From: Viridilinea sp964592425
Lineage (GTDB): Bacteria; Chloroflexota; Chloroflexia; Chloroflexales; Chloroflexaceae
Assembly: GCA_964592425.1 (NCBI GenBank)
Contig: CAZQCG010000019.1
Location: 1-64,000, forward strand
Length of the DNA: 64,000 nt
Direction: 5' to 3'
Positions 15,487-22,413 of the stretch are shown piece after piece (position 1 is the stretch's first letter; every line of letters starts with the position of its first letter). The position numbers were made by a program, and so were the translations under genes. The notes below the pieces were generated by a model that had not been told where the DNA came from, ran no database searches, and worked only from the letters and a program-made list of their open reading frames with translations.

Positions 15487-16659
15487 TTGACCCTTGACCC
15501 GGCGCTCCGCAGTCGGCTGAGCGCCGGGCATCCCTGGGTCTACCGCAACCATGTGCGCGAAGGGCTGAGCCTACCACCAGGGACGTGGGTGCGCCTGCGT
15601 TGCGGTAATTTCAGCGCCTACGGTCTCTGGGACGAGCAAAGCCCGATCGCGGTGCGTATCTTCAGCACCCAGGCCCTGCCCGACCAGGACTGGATCGCTG
15701 AGCGGGTCTGGGAAGCCTGGGAGGGTCGCGCCGGGCTGCGTGAAGGCAGCGCGACTAGCGCCTACCGCTGGATCTACGGCGAGGGTGACGGCTTGCCCGG
15801 CCTGGTCGCCGACCGCTATGGTGATTATGCGCTGATCCAGACCTACGCGGCCAGTCTGCAAACCCTGGTGATGCCGGTGGCCAACGCGATGCGCGCCTGC
15901 GACCCGTCCCTGCGTGGGGTGGTCTTGCGTGAACGCCCCGCCGAGGAGCAGGAAGAGCCTGCCTCACGCCTGCGCATACTCTGGGGTGAGCCGCCACCAG
16001 CTGAACTGGTTGTGCAGGAGCATGGGCTCTACCTCTATGCCGATCTCTACCGTGGCCAGAAGACCGGCCTCTTCCTCGACCAGCGTGAGAACCGGCAGCT
16101 GATCGAGGGGCTGGCTGGCGGACGCAGCGTGCTGAACTGCTTTGCCTATACCGGCGGGTTCTCGCTCTATGCCCTACGCGGTGGTGCCGCCCAGGTGATC
16201 AGCGCCGACAGTGGGCACGGCCTGGCCGAGACGGCTGAGGCCAACCTGCGCCTGAATGGCCTTGAGGTTGGGCGACACAGCTTTGTGACCGAAGATTGTT
16301 TTGCCTTGCTTGACAGCTACCGGCGAACCGGACGCCGCTTTCAGCTGATCATCGTTGATCCGCCTAGTTTTGCCCGCCAGAAGCGCAGCGCCCATGCCGC
16401 CGCTCGGGCCTATGTTCGCCTCAACGCCCTGGCCCTGGCCTGCCTCGAAACGGGTGGTCTGCTGGCCTCGGCCAGTTGCACCAGCCAGATTGGCCCGGAG
16501 CAGTTTCGTGACCTGCTGGCGGAGGCGGCCAGCCAGGCACGGTTGCGCCTCCAGATCATCCACGAGGCCGGCCAGCCGGTTGATCATCCCGTCCCGGCTA
16601 GCTTCCCCGAAGGGCGTTATCTCAAGTTCGTTGTGGGACGGGCCTTGCCCATCCTGTGA
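15487..16659 (+). CDS. RlmI-like class I SAM-dependent rRNA methyltransferase
   Basis: 390 residues with an N-terminal PUA-like RNA-binding domain (RSRLSAGHPWVYRNHV onward, 1-75), a linker domain (YGEGDGLPGLVADRYGD), and a C-terminal Rossmann methyltransferase (LNCFAYTGGFSLYAL near 218-232 as motif I; VDPPSF near 295; final GRYLKFVV). RlmI/YwbD-family enzymes make 5-methylcytosine in 23S rRNA. TTG at 15487 is the start I use because the family N-terminus begins there and the previous stop is 26 bp upstream; a GTG/ATG alternative is not visible in a good position. Possibly the last gene of the glg operon. Confidence 0.87.
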   Translation: MTLDPALRSRLSAGHPWVYRNHVREGLSLPPGTWVRLRCGNFSAYGLWDEQSPIAVRIFSTQALPDQDWIAERVWEAWEGRAGLREGSATSAYRWIYGEGDGLPGLVADRYGDYALIQTYAASLQTLVMPVANAMRACDPSLRGVVLRERPAEEQEEPASRLRILWGEPPPAELVVQEHGLYLYADLYRGQKTGLFLDQRENRQLIEGLAGGRSVLNCFAYTGGFSLYALRGGAAQVISADSGHGLAETAEANLRLNGLEVGRHSFVTEDCFALLDSYRRTGRRFQLIIVDPPSFARQKRSAHAAARAYVRLNALALACLETGGLLASASCTSQIGPEQFRDLLAEAASQARLRLQIIHEAGQPVDHPVPASFPEGRYLKFVVGRALPIL

Positions 16660-16809
16660 ATACGGCTATAACATGCCTCTAATATCGCTTCGACATCAGT
16701 CTAACACTCCTGCGCTACAGTAGCTACAGCGCCGCAGGGCCTGGCAAGCAAACTAGACGACAACCCCTGCGGTACGAACCACACAATCAATAAATACAGG
16801 AGGTAGATG

Positions 16810-17253
16810 ATGGCTACGATCACCCGTTGGGATCCCATTCAGGAGGCTATGACCCTGCGCGAGGCGGTCAATCGCTTGTTTGAGGAGAGTGTTGTACCAA
16901 GCGCCACGCCGCGGACTGCCCTTGCGGTAGCACTTGACCTGAGTGAGACAGCTGATGCCTATTTGATCGAGGCGGCGGTAGCCGGACTCAAGCCGGAGGA
17001 TCTGAGCATCACTTTTGAGAATGGGGTGCTGAACATCAGCGGCGAGATCCGCCAGAGCGAGGAGATCAAGGAGCGCAACTACCACCGCATCGAGCGGCGC
17101 TACGGTCACTTCAGCCGCAGCATCGGCCTGCCGACCACCGTGCGCGGCGATGCGATTACGGCCCACCTCGAGCACGGCATCCTGCAGCTAAACGTACCCA
17201 AGGCCGAAGAGGTCAAGCCGCGCAAGATTACGGTGAACGTCAGTAATAACTAG
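16810..17253 (+). CDS. Small heat-shock protein, Hsp20/alpha-crystallin family
   Basis: 147 residues with the alpha-crystallin beta-sandwich (LDLSETADAYLIEAAVAG to LEHGILQLNVPK) and a short C-terminal tail with no clear I-x-I/V motif. ATP-independent chaperone that holds unfolding proteins in the cytoplasm. AGGAGG is followed by two ATGs (16807 and 16810); the second has the better 6-base spacing. No CIRCE-type repeat is seen in the 150 bp upstream. Confidence 0.93.
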   Translation: MATITRWDPIQEAMTLREAVNRLFEESVVPSATPRTALAVALDLSETADAYLIEAAVAGLKPEDLSITFENGVLNISGEIRQSEEIKERNYHRIERRYGHFSRSIGLPTTVRGDAITAHLEHGILQLNVPKAEEVKPRKITVNVSNN

Positions 17254-17301
17254 CACTTGGCGTGAGGCCTGCTTGCCATAAGGTGAAGCGGTTTTTCTTG
17301 A

Positions 17302-17363
17302 GCGGGGCTACGCCCCGCCCCTAGTGGAGGGATCGCAAGGAACCAGGTTCCCTGCGATCCCTC
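17302..17363. terminator. Two hairpins between converging hsp20 and S9 peptidase genes
   Basis: GCGGGGC-TAC-GCCCCGC (17302-17318) is a perfect 7-bp stem. 17327-17363 is a near-perfect palindrome with 18-bp arms, one mismatch and a 1-nt centre. No T tract follows in either direction. Position between two converging genes suggests a two-way transcription stop. Confidence 0.55.
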
Positions 17364-17373
17364 TCTAACTATA

Positions 17374-19263
17374 TTAGCCAAAGATCACATATTCGCGCAG
17401 GAAGCTCTCGATGCTGCTGTAGTAGGCTTTGATCGTCTCGGCGTTGCGCCAGCCGTGGCCTTCACCAGCGAAGAGTTGGTAGCGGTGCGGGACGCCCCGC
17501 CGACGCAGGACGGCGACAATCGCTTCGGCCTGGGCCGGTGGCACGACACGATCCTCGGCCCCCTGGAAGATCGCCAGGGGCACATTGAGCCGCTCGGCGT
17601 GGAAGAGCGGCGAGCGCTCACGATAGCGGGCAGCGGTCTCCGGCAGCGGGCCGACGATCCCGTCGAGGTAGTGGGCCTCGAATTTGTGCGTATCGGCCAC
17701 CAGGCTGAAGAGGTCGGTCACAGCGTAGCGACAAATACCGGCCCGGAAGAGTTCGGGGGCCTGGCAGAGGGTCTCCAGAACGGTGTAGCCGCCAGCGCTA
17801 CCGCCCATCAGCACGATACGGGCCGGGTCGGCAATCCCGGCAGTGGCCAGGTAACGCGCCCCACCGATCGTGTCGGCCACATCAAGCACGCCCCACTCGC
17901 CGCGCAGAGCCTGGGCATAGGCCCGTCCGTAGCCGGTGCTACCACGATAGTTGACCTCGAGCACGACGTAGCCCCGCGTGGTGAGAAACTGCACCTCGCC
18001 ACTGTAGCTGCTGACCGCCTGGTCGGTGGGGCCGCCGTGGATGCGGATCACCGCAGGCGGGCGCGGCCCGGTGCCACCGGGGACATAACCGGGTGGCAGG
18101 TAGAGCAGGCCATAGACCGTGCTAGCCCCGACAGTCCAGGTGACCGGCAGGGCTTCAGCGAGCTGGGTCGGGGCTAACAGTTCGCCGGTACTGCGACGTA
18201 GCACCCGTGCGCGCATCCCGTCGGCCAGCATGACCCGTGGCGGAATACCCGGGGCAGAGGCGATGCTAGCCAGACTATCGCTGGCGAGTGAGGCTGCCGG
18301 TTGGCTGAACCAGCTGTAGCCCTCAGCGTCGCTTAAGGTCTGGGCTGGCCCGCCCTCAACCGGCTGCACACAGACCCGGCGTACCCCACCCTCGTTGCGC
18401 AAATAGTAGAGGCGCTGGCCGTCGCGGCCCCAGCTAAAGGTACGCTGACCATAACTCCAGGCGGGCTGGCCGTGCTCAGCGGCCCCTTCGGTGAGCGGGC
18501 GCTGGGTGCCGCTCGCCAGGTCGTGCAGGTAGAGCTGCCACCAGCCATCGAGGTCGGAGACATAGGCCAGATAACGCCCATCGGGGGAGAAGGCGGGCTG
18601 AAAGATGCTGGTTGCCGGCCCACCGGCGATGAGCCGGGTGGCCTGCAGGCTCGGCAAAGGCCCGCTGCGATCCAACTCGGCCAGGTAGAGGCTGGTGCCG
18701 TCCCAGGGCATGTTAGGGTGATCCCAGGCGACATAGGCAACCAGCTTGCCGCCGGGATGCCAGCATGGCCACATAAAGAAGTCGTGGCCATGCGCCAGGC
18801 GCTGCGGCCAGTGGCGGCCCAGGCTATCCACCACAGCAAGACAGTCCTCTTCTTCGTAGGCATGGACATAGAGCAGATGCTGGCCATCAGGGGCAAGGAC
18901 GGGATTGGCCGCCGCACCAAAGGCAGGCGTGATCGGCGTAGGCATGCCTCCCGCCAGGCTCTGGCGCAACAGGCGGCCCGAGGCCGCCTCGGCGAAGAAG
19001 ACAGTGCCATGGCCGACAGTAAACTCGCCCCCCCCGTAGCCAACCCGCCCACGCACCGAGCGATCACCAGGGGTCAGTTCACGCGGCGCATCGCCGGAGG
19101 CCGGGTCAAGGCACCAGAGTGCGCCACGCCCATCCAGCGTCTCGAGCCAGACCAGGCGGCGACCGTCGCTATCCCACTGCAGATCGTCAAAGCGGAGGGC
19201 CGCAGCCATCTGCTGCGGAGTCAGCGGGCTGGGCCAGAGGCCAAAGGGGGGCGTATTACTCAT
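17374..19263 (-). CDS. S9-family prolyl oligopeptidase-type serine peptidase
   Basis: 629 residues. An N-terminal beta-propeller (WD40/PD40-like repeats such as LAPDGQHLLYVHAY and FSPDGRYLAYVSDLDG, about 30-350) gates a C-terminal alpha/beta-hydrolase. Nucleophile Ser is in GGSAGGYT (near 489), the Asp in GAEDRVV (near 570) and the His in GEGHGWRN (near 603). Likely an acylaminoacyl- or dipeptidyl-peptidase acting on short peptides. No signal peptide, so cytosolic. Start 19263 overlaps the stop of the upstream gene as ATGA; an ATG at 19275 is less likely. Confidence 0.92.
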   Translation of the reverse strand: MSNTPPFGLWPSPLTPQQMAAALRFDDLQWDSDGRRLVWLETLDGRGALWCLDPASGDAPRELTPGDRSVRGRVGYGGGEFTVGHGTVFFAEAASGRLLRQSLAGGMPTPITPAFGAAANPVLAPDGQHLLYVHAYEEEDCLAVVDSLGRHWPQRLAHGHDFFMWPCWHPGGKLVAYVAWDHPNMPWDGTSLYLAELDRSGPLPSLQATRLIAGGPATSIFQPAFSPDGRYLAYVSDLDGWWQLYLHDLASGTQRPLTEGAAEHGQPAWSYGQRTFSWGRDGQRLYYLRNEGGVRRVCVQPVEGGPAQTLSDAEGYSWFSQPAASLASDSLASIASAPGIPPRVMLADGMRARVLRRSTGELLAPTQLAEALPVTWTVGASTVYGLLYLPPGYVPGGTGPRPPAVIRIHGGPTDQAVSSYSGEVQFLTTRGYVVLEVNYRGSTGYGRAYAQALRGEWGVLDVADTIGGARYLATAGIADPARIVLMGGSAGGYTVLETLCQAPELFRAGICRYAVTDLFSLVADTHKFEAHYLDGIVGPLPETAARYRERSPLFHAERLNVPLAIFQGAEDRVVPPAQAEAIVAVLRRRGVPHRYQLFAGEGHGWRNAETIKAYYSSIESFLREYVIFG

Positions 19264-19856
19264 GCGAGCCACCATGCATAATGCATCCCGGGCTGGTTGG
19301 GATAGACCGCCTCGGGATGGCGCGGATTGATGCGTACCGCCACAACGACACCACGGTGCAGTTGTTCAAGGTTCTCAAGCTCGACCAGCCAGGTGGTACG
19401 AGCCTCGTAGGGGCGTCCATTAGGCGGCTGAATCCAGAGGATCAGCTCAAGTTCGGCGGCGCGTAACAACACCTGGCGGTTGAAGGAGGCGCGCCGAGCG
19501 ATCCGCAGTATCTCGGCCCGCGCAGTGACGGCAAGCTCCAGATCAGTACGCATCGTCGTGCGGGACAGGCTGGCCCGGCGTTCAAAGGCGGCAACAGCCT
19601 GGTTGAGCGGAAAGAGCAGGGCCAGGGCCAGCAGGGGCACGGCATAGATCAAGACAAGTTCAGGGGCAACCGACCAACTGGTGGCCTCAAGTGGCTCGCG
19701 GCAGCGAAAGCGCAGACCAGCAAAGGATGACTCCGGCTCGAGGCGGCCGGTGCAGATGAAAGGGGCGGCGATCAAACCAAGGGCGGGGAAGAGGCTGAGG
19801 ATAAAGATCGCCAGGAGCAGGCTCAGCGGCAAGCAGATCAGCAGACGCTTGAACAT
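19260..19856 (-). CDS. Hypothetical membrane protein, 198 residues
   Basis: Two hydrophobic helices (about 8-33 and 65-86) enclose a loop with two cysteines (FICTGRLEPE and RFRCREPLEA) that could form a disulfide outside the membrane. The C-terminal half is soluble and beta-rich (VLLRAAELELILWI, GVVVAVRINPRHPEAVYPNQPG). No family recognised. Overlaps the S9 peptidase start by 4 bp. Confidence 0.72.
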   Translation of the reverse strand: MFKRLLICLPLSLLLAIFILSLFPALGLIAAPFICTGRLEPESSFAGLRFRCREPLEATSWSVAPELVLIYAVPLLALALLFPLNQAVAAFERRASLSRTTMRTDLELAVTARAEILRIARRASFNRQVLLRAAELELILWIQPPNGRPYEARTTWLVELENLEQLHRGVVVAVRINPRHPEAVYPNQPGMHYAWWLA

Positions 19857-19897
19857 CGGGCAACCTCACCGGGGGCCGAGGGGGAGCATCTGTAAGT

Positions 19898-20665
19898 TTA
19901 ACATGCTGCGTGCTCAACTGGGAGAGCCAGACCCCAGACGCGGGCGACGGTCGGGCCGACACTGGCCGGGTCACCACTGGTGGCGCAGCGGAAGCGGGCT
20001 GTACCAGCGGGGAGGCTATATGCGTAAACCAGGCGGGCGGTTTGGGCTGCCACGGCCAGCCCCGTATCAATGATCGCGGCCCCCGGTGCGGCGACGGCGA
20101 TCAGATGCTGTAAAAAGGGGAAGTGGGTACAGCCGAGGATCAAGGTATCGACCCCCTCGGCAATCAGCGGGGTGACATAGTCGGCGACGACAGCGGCAGC
20201 ATAGGGGCTACTGAGTTCGCCCGCCTCGACCAGCTCAACCAGAGTGGGGCAGGCCACACTGCGCACCTCAACCGAGCCAGCGAAACGCTCGACCAGGCGC
20301 GAGAAGCGTTGGCTTGTCAGGGTGCCACTGGTGGCCAGCACAGCGACTCGCCCACTACGGGTTGCCGCAACCGCCGGCTTAAGCCCGGGCTCCATGCCTA
20401 CGACCGGCACAGTGAGCTCGCTCCGCAGCAGTTCAACCGCCGCCGAGGTGGCCGTATTACAGGCTACCACCACCAGCCGGGCACCCTCAGCGATCAGCCA
20501 GCGTGAACAGGCCAGGGCGCGTTCCTGTACGAGGGGCGTAGCAAGTGGCCCGTAGGGACAGTAGGCCGTATCAGCCAGGTAGAGCAGATCGTGGGTGGGC
20601 AGGGCCGCACGTACGGCACGGGCCACCGAGAGGCCGCCAAGCCCTGAGTCGAACAGGCCGATCAT
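19898..20665 (-). CDS. murI: Glutamate racemase
   Basis: 255 residues, usual length. It interconverts L- and D-glutamate for peptidoglycan. Both catalytic cysteines are seen, C69 in VVACNTATS and C179 in ILGCTHFPF, with FDSGLGGLSV (5-14) and YGP near 40. The start ATG shares one base with the stop of the upstream hydrolase (TGATG), indicating coupling. Confidence 0.95.
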   Translation of the reverse strand: MIGLFDSGLGGLSVARAVRAALPTHDLLYLADTAYCPYGPLATPLVQERALACSRWLIAEGARLVVVACNTATSAAVELLRSELTVPVVGMEPGLKPAVAATRSGRVAVLATSGTLTSQRFSRLVERFAGSVEVRSVACPTLVELVEAGELSSPYAAAVVADYVTPLIAEGVDTLILGCTHFPFLQHLIAVAAPGAAIIDTGLAVAAQTARLVYAYSLPAGTARFRCATSGDPASVGPTVARVWGLALPVEHAAC

Positions 20666-21411
20666 CAGGCCCTGTGGCTGCCATAGGCGCTACAGGTGCT
20701 GACAAAGCCCTCGAAGCAGCGCAGCCAGCGCGGGTCGGCGCGGCGCCAGAGGTGTTCGGGGTGGCATTGTACGCCAACAACAAAACCCGCCTCAGTCCCC
20801 TCAACCGCTTCGATCACCCCGTCGGGGGCATAGCCTACCACTCGTAGGCCAGGTGCGACCGCCTTGAGCGCCTGGTGGTGCATCGTGTTGACCAGCAACT
20901 CTGCGGCACCAAGCTGCCTGGCCAGCCAGCTATCGGCGCTGAGTTGCAGGGGATGGCCCGGCACATCGTAGACGCGCAGGTGCGTATTGTGGCGATGATC
21001 GAGGCTGTTGGGCAACTGGCTGGGCAGATCCTGCCAGAGCGAGCCGCCGAAAGCAACATTGATCGTCTGGATGCCCCGGCAGATACCGAGCAAGGGCCGC
21101 TGGTCAGCACGGCACCAGCGGGCCAGGGCCAACTCGACCGTATCGCGCTGGCCATCGACTGTGCCAAGATCGGGATGGGGCAGCTCGCCAAAGAGGGCCG
21201 GGTCGAGATCGTCGCCACCGGGCAGCAGAATACCATCACAGCATGCATAGAGGGCCTGAACCACCGCGAGATCATCCGTGAGGTGGATCAGCAAAGGAAC
21301 GGCCCCGGCCGCCTCAAGCGCCTGAAGATAGGTCGGGCGCACGGCAATCAGCGGGCTGCCCTGGCCATCCAGACTGTTCATGCAGGCAACCCCAACCAGC
21401 GGACGAGCCAT
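20665..21411 (-). CDS. Gamma-glutamyl-gamma-aminobutyrate hydrolase family (class I glutamine amidotransferase-like)
   Basis: 248 residues with the PuuD-type fold: PGGDDLDP (64-71), nucleophile C111 in LLGICRGIQ, MHHQALK, and the His/Glu pair in VQCHPE near 216. The family hydrolyses gamma-glutamyl amides such as gamma-Glu-GABA. Coupled to murI by a 1-base overlap, and about 160 bp downstream of a paralogue of the same family. The substrate may be linked to D-Glu or cell-wall turnover; that is only suggested by position. Confidence 0.85.
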   Translation of the reverse strand: MARPLVGVACMNSLDGQGSPLIAVRPTYLQALEAAGAVPLLIHLTDDLAVVQALYACCDGILLPGGDDLDPALFGELPHPDLGTVDGQRDTVELALARWCRADQRPLLGICRGIQTINVAFGGSLWQDLPSQLPNSLDHRHNTHLRVYDVPGHPLQLSADSWLARQLGAAELLVNTMHHQALKAVAPGLRVVGYAPDGVIEAVEGTEAGFVVGVQCHPEHLWRRADPRWLRCFEGFVSTCSAYGSHRA

Positions 21412-21420
21412 GGATTGCTC

Positions 21421-21560
21421 CTAAGACCAATACTTTACAACTAAGGATGGATGCATGACGGAGAAAACCTGTCAGGTGCGGCCACGGAATGCATCAGAAT
21501 GAAAATGATCATGGCTGGCCGCACCTGACAGGTTTCTTATTTGCAAGGTATTGGTACTAG
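21421..21560. repeat. MITE-like element B with CTAGTACCAATAC ends and inner 20-bp hairpin
   Basis: The outer ends ctcctaagaccaatac (from 21418) and the reverse complement of the right end, ctcctagtaccaatac (to 21563), are near-matching inverted repeats of the same family as 6470-6585. Inside, 21465-21484 and 21516-21535 form a perfect 20-bp inverted repeat (AAACCTGTCAGGTGCGGCCA and its complement) with a 31-nt loop. It fills the gap between two paralogous hydrolase genes and could stop transcription between them. Confidence 0.65.
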
Positions 21561-21569
21561 GAGCCATGT

Positions 21570-22325
21570 CTAAGCAGCCAGGGCTGGGCAGCGGCGAAAG
21601 GCGGCACTGCTGGCTACAAAGCCACTGAAGAGCCCGCGCCAGCGTAGGTCGGTGCTACCCTGCAGGGCCTCGGGGTGGCCCTGCACACCGACCACAAAGC
21701 TATGGCCGGTGCTTTCGAGCGCCTCGATCACCCCATCGGGGGCCCAGGCGACAGCCCGCAGGCCAGCTGCGATCTCACGCACAGCCTGGTGGTGCAGCGA
21801 ATTGGTACGCAGCCGCTCGGTACCCAGCATGTGTGCCAGGCGTGAGCCGGGGGCGATACGGATCTCGTGGGCCAGGAGAGTCCAATCCTCACGTTCGTAG
21901 GAGAGATTATGGTGCAGATCGCTAGGGATCTCGGACGGTAGATCCTGGTAGAGCGAGCCACCCAGGGCCACGTTGAGCACCTGAATGCCACGGCAGATAC
22001 CCAGAATGGGCTTGCCATCGGCAAGCGCCCAGCGCGCCATCGGCAATTCGGCCGTATCACGCTGCGGGTCAGTCACACCAAGTTGTGGGTGAGCCTCAGC
22101 ACCATAGTGGATCGGCTCAATGTCGCCGCCACCGGCAAAGAGCACCCCATCAAGACGCTCGTAGAGGGCCCGGAGGGTGACTTCGTCCTGGACCGGCGGG
22201 ATCAGCAGGGGCGCACCGCCCGCTTGAATGATCGCGTCCACATAAGTCTGGCGGTGGCCAAACGACGGCGGGCACCAGGCCCGGTCGTGGAAGGTTCCGC
22301 ACGAGATGCCGATTAGAGGCTTCAT
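21570..22325 (-). CDS. Gamma-glutamyl-gamma-aminobutyrate hydrolase family, second paralogue
   Basis: 251 residues, collinear with the 20665-21411 protein: FAGGGDIEP (63-71), C111 in ILGICRGIQ, LHHQAVR, and VQGHPEAL. Start 22325 is preceded by GGGGGA at 4-6 bases and gives the family N-terminus MKPLIGISCG; an ATG at 22340 is unlikely. The pair probably arose by tandem duplication, later separated by a small repeat. Substrate unknown. Confidence 0.85.
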   Translation of the reverse strand: MKPLIGISCGTFHDRAWCPPSFGHRQTYVDAIIQAGGAPLLIPPVQDEVTLRALYERLDGVLFAGGGDIEPIHYGAEAHPQLGVTDPQRDTAELPMARWALADGKPILGICRGIQVLNVALGGSLYQDLPSEIPSDLHHNLSYEREDWTLLAHEIRIAPGSRLAHMLGTERLRTNSLHHQAVREIAAGLRAVAWAPDGVIEALESTGHSFVVGVQGHPEALQGSTDLRWRGLFSGFVASSAAFRRCPALAA

Positions 22326-22413
22326 CTTTTCCCCCGTCACCTTGCCATAATAATATATTTAAGCATTATAACATGCTTGTCTGGCCCTGGGCAGAGAGGG
22401 CAGCACGAGCGGA

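Noticed and set aside
16660..16809. CIRCE heat-shock operator before hsp20
   Set aside because: No TTAGCACTC-N9-GAGTGCTAA-type inverted repeat is present.
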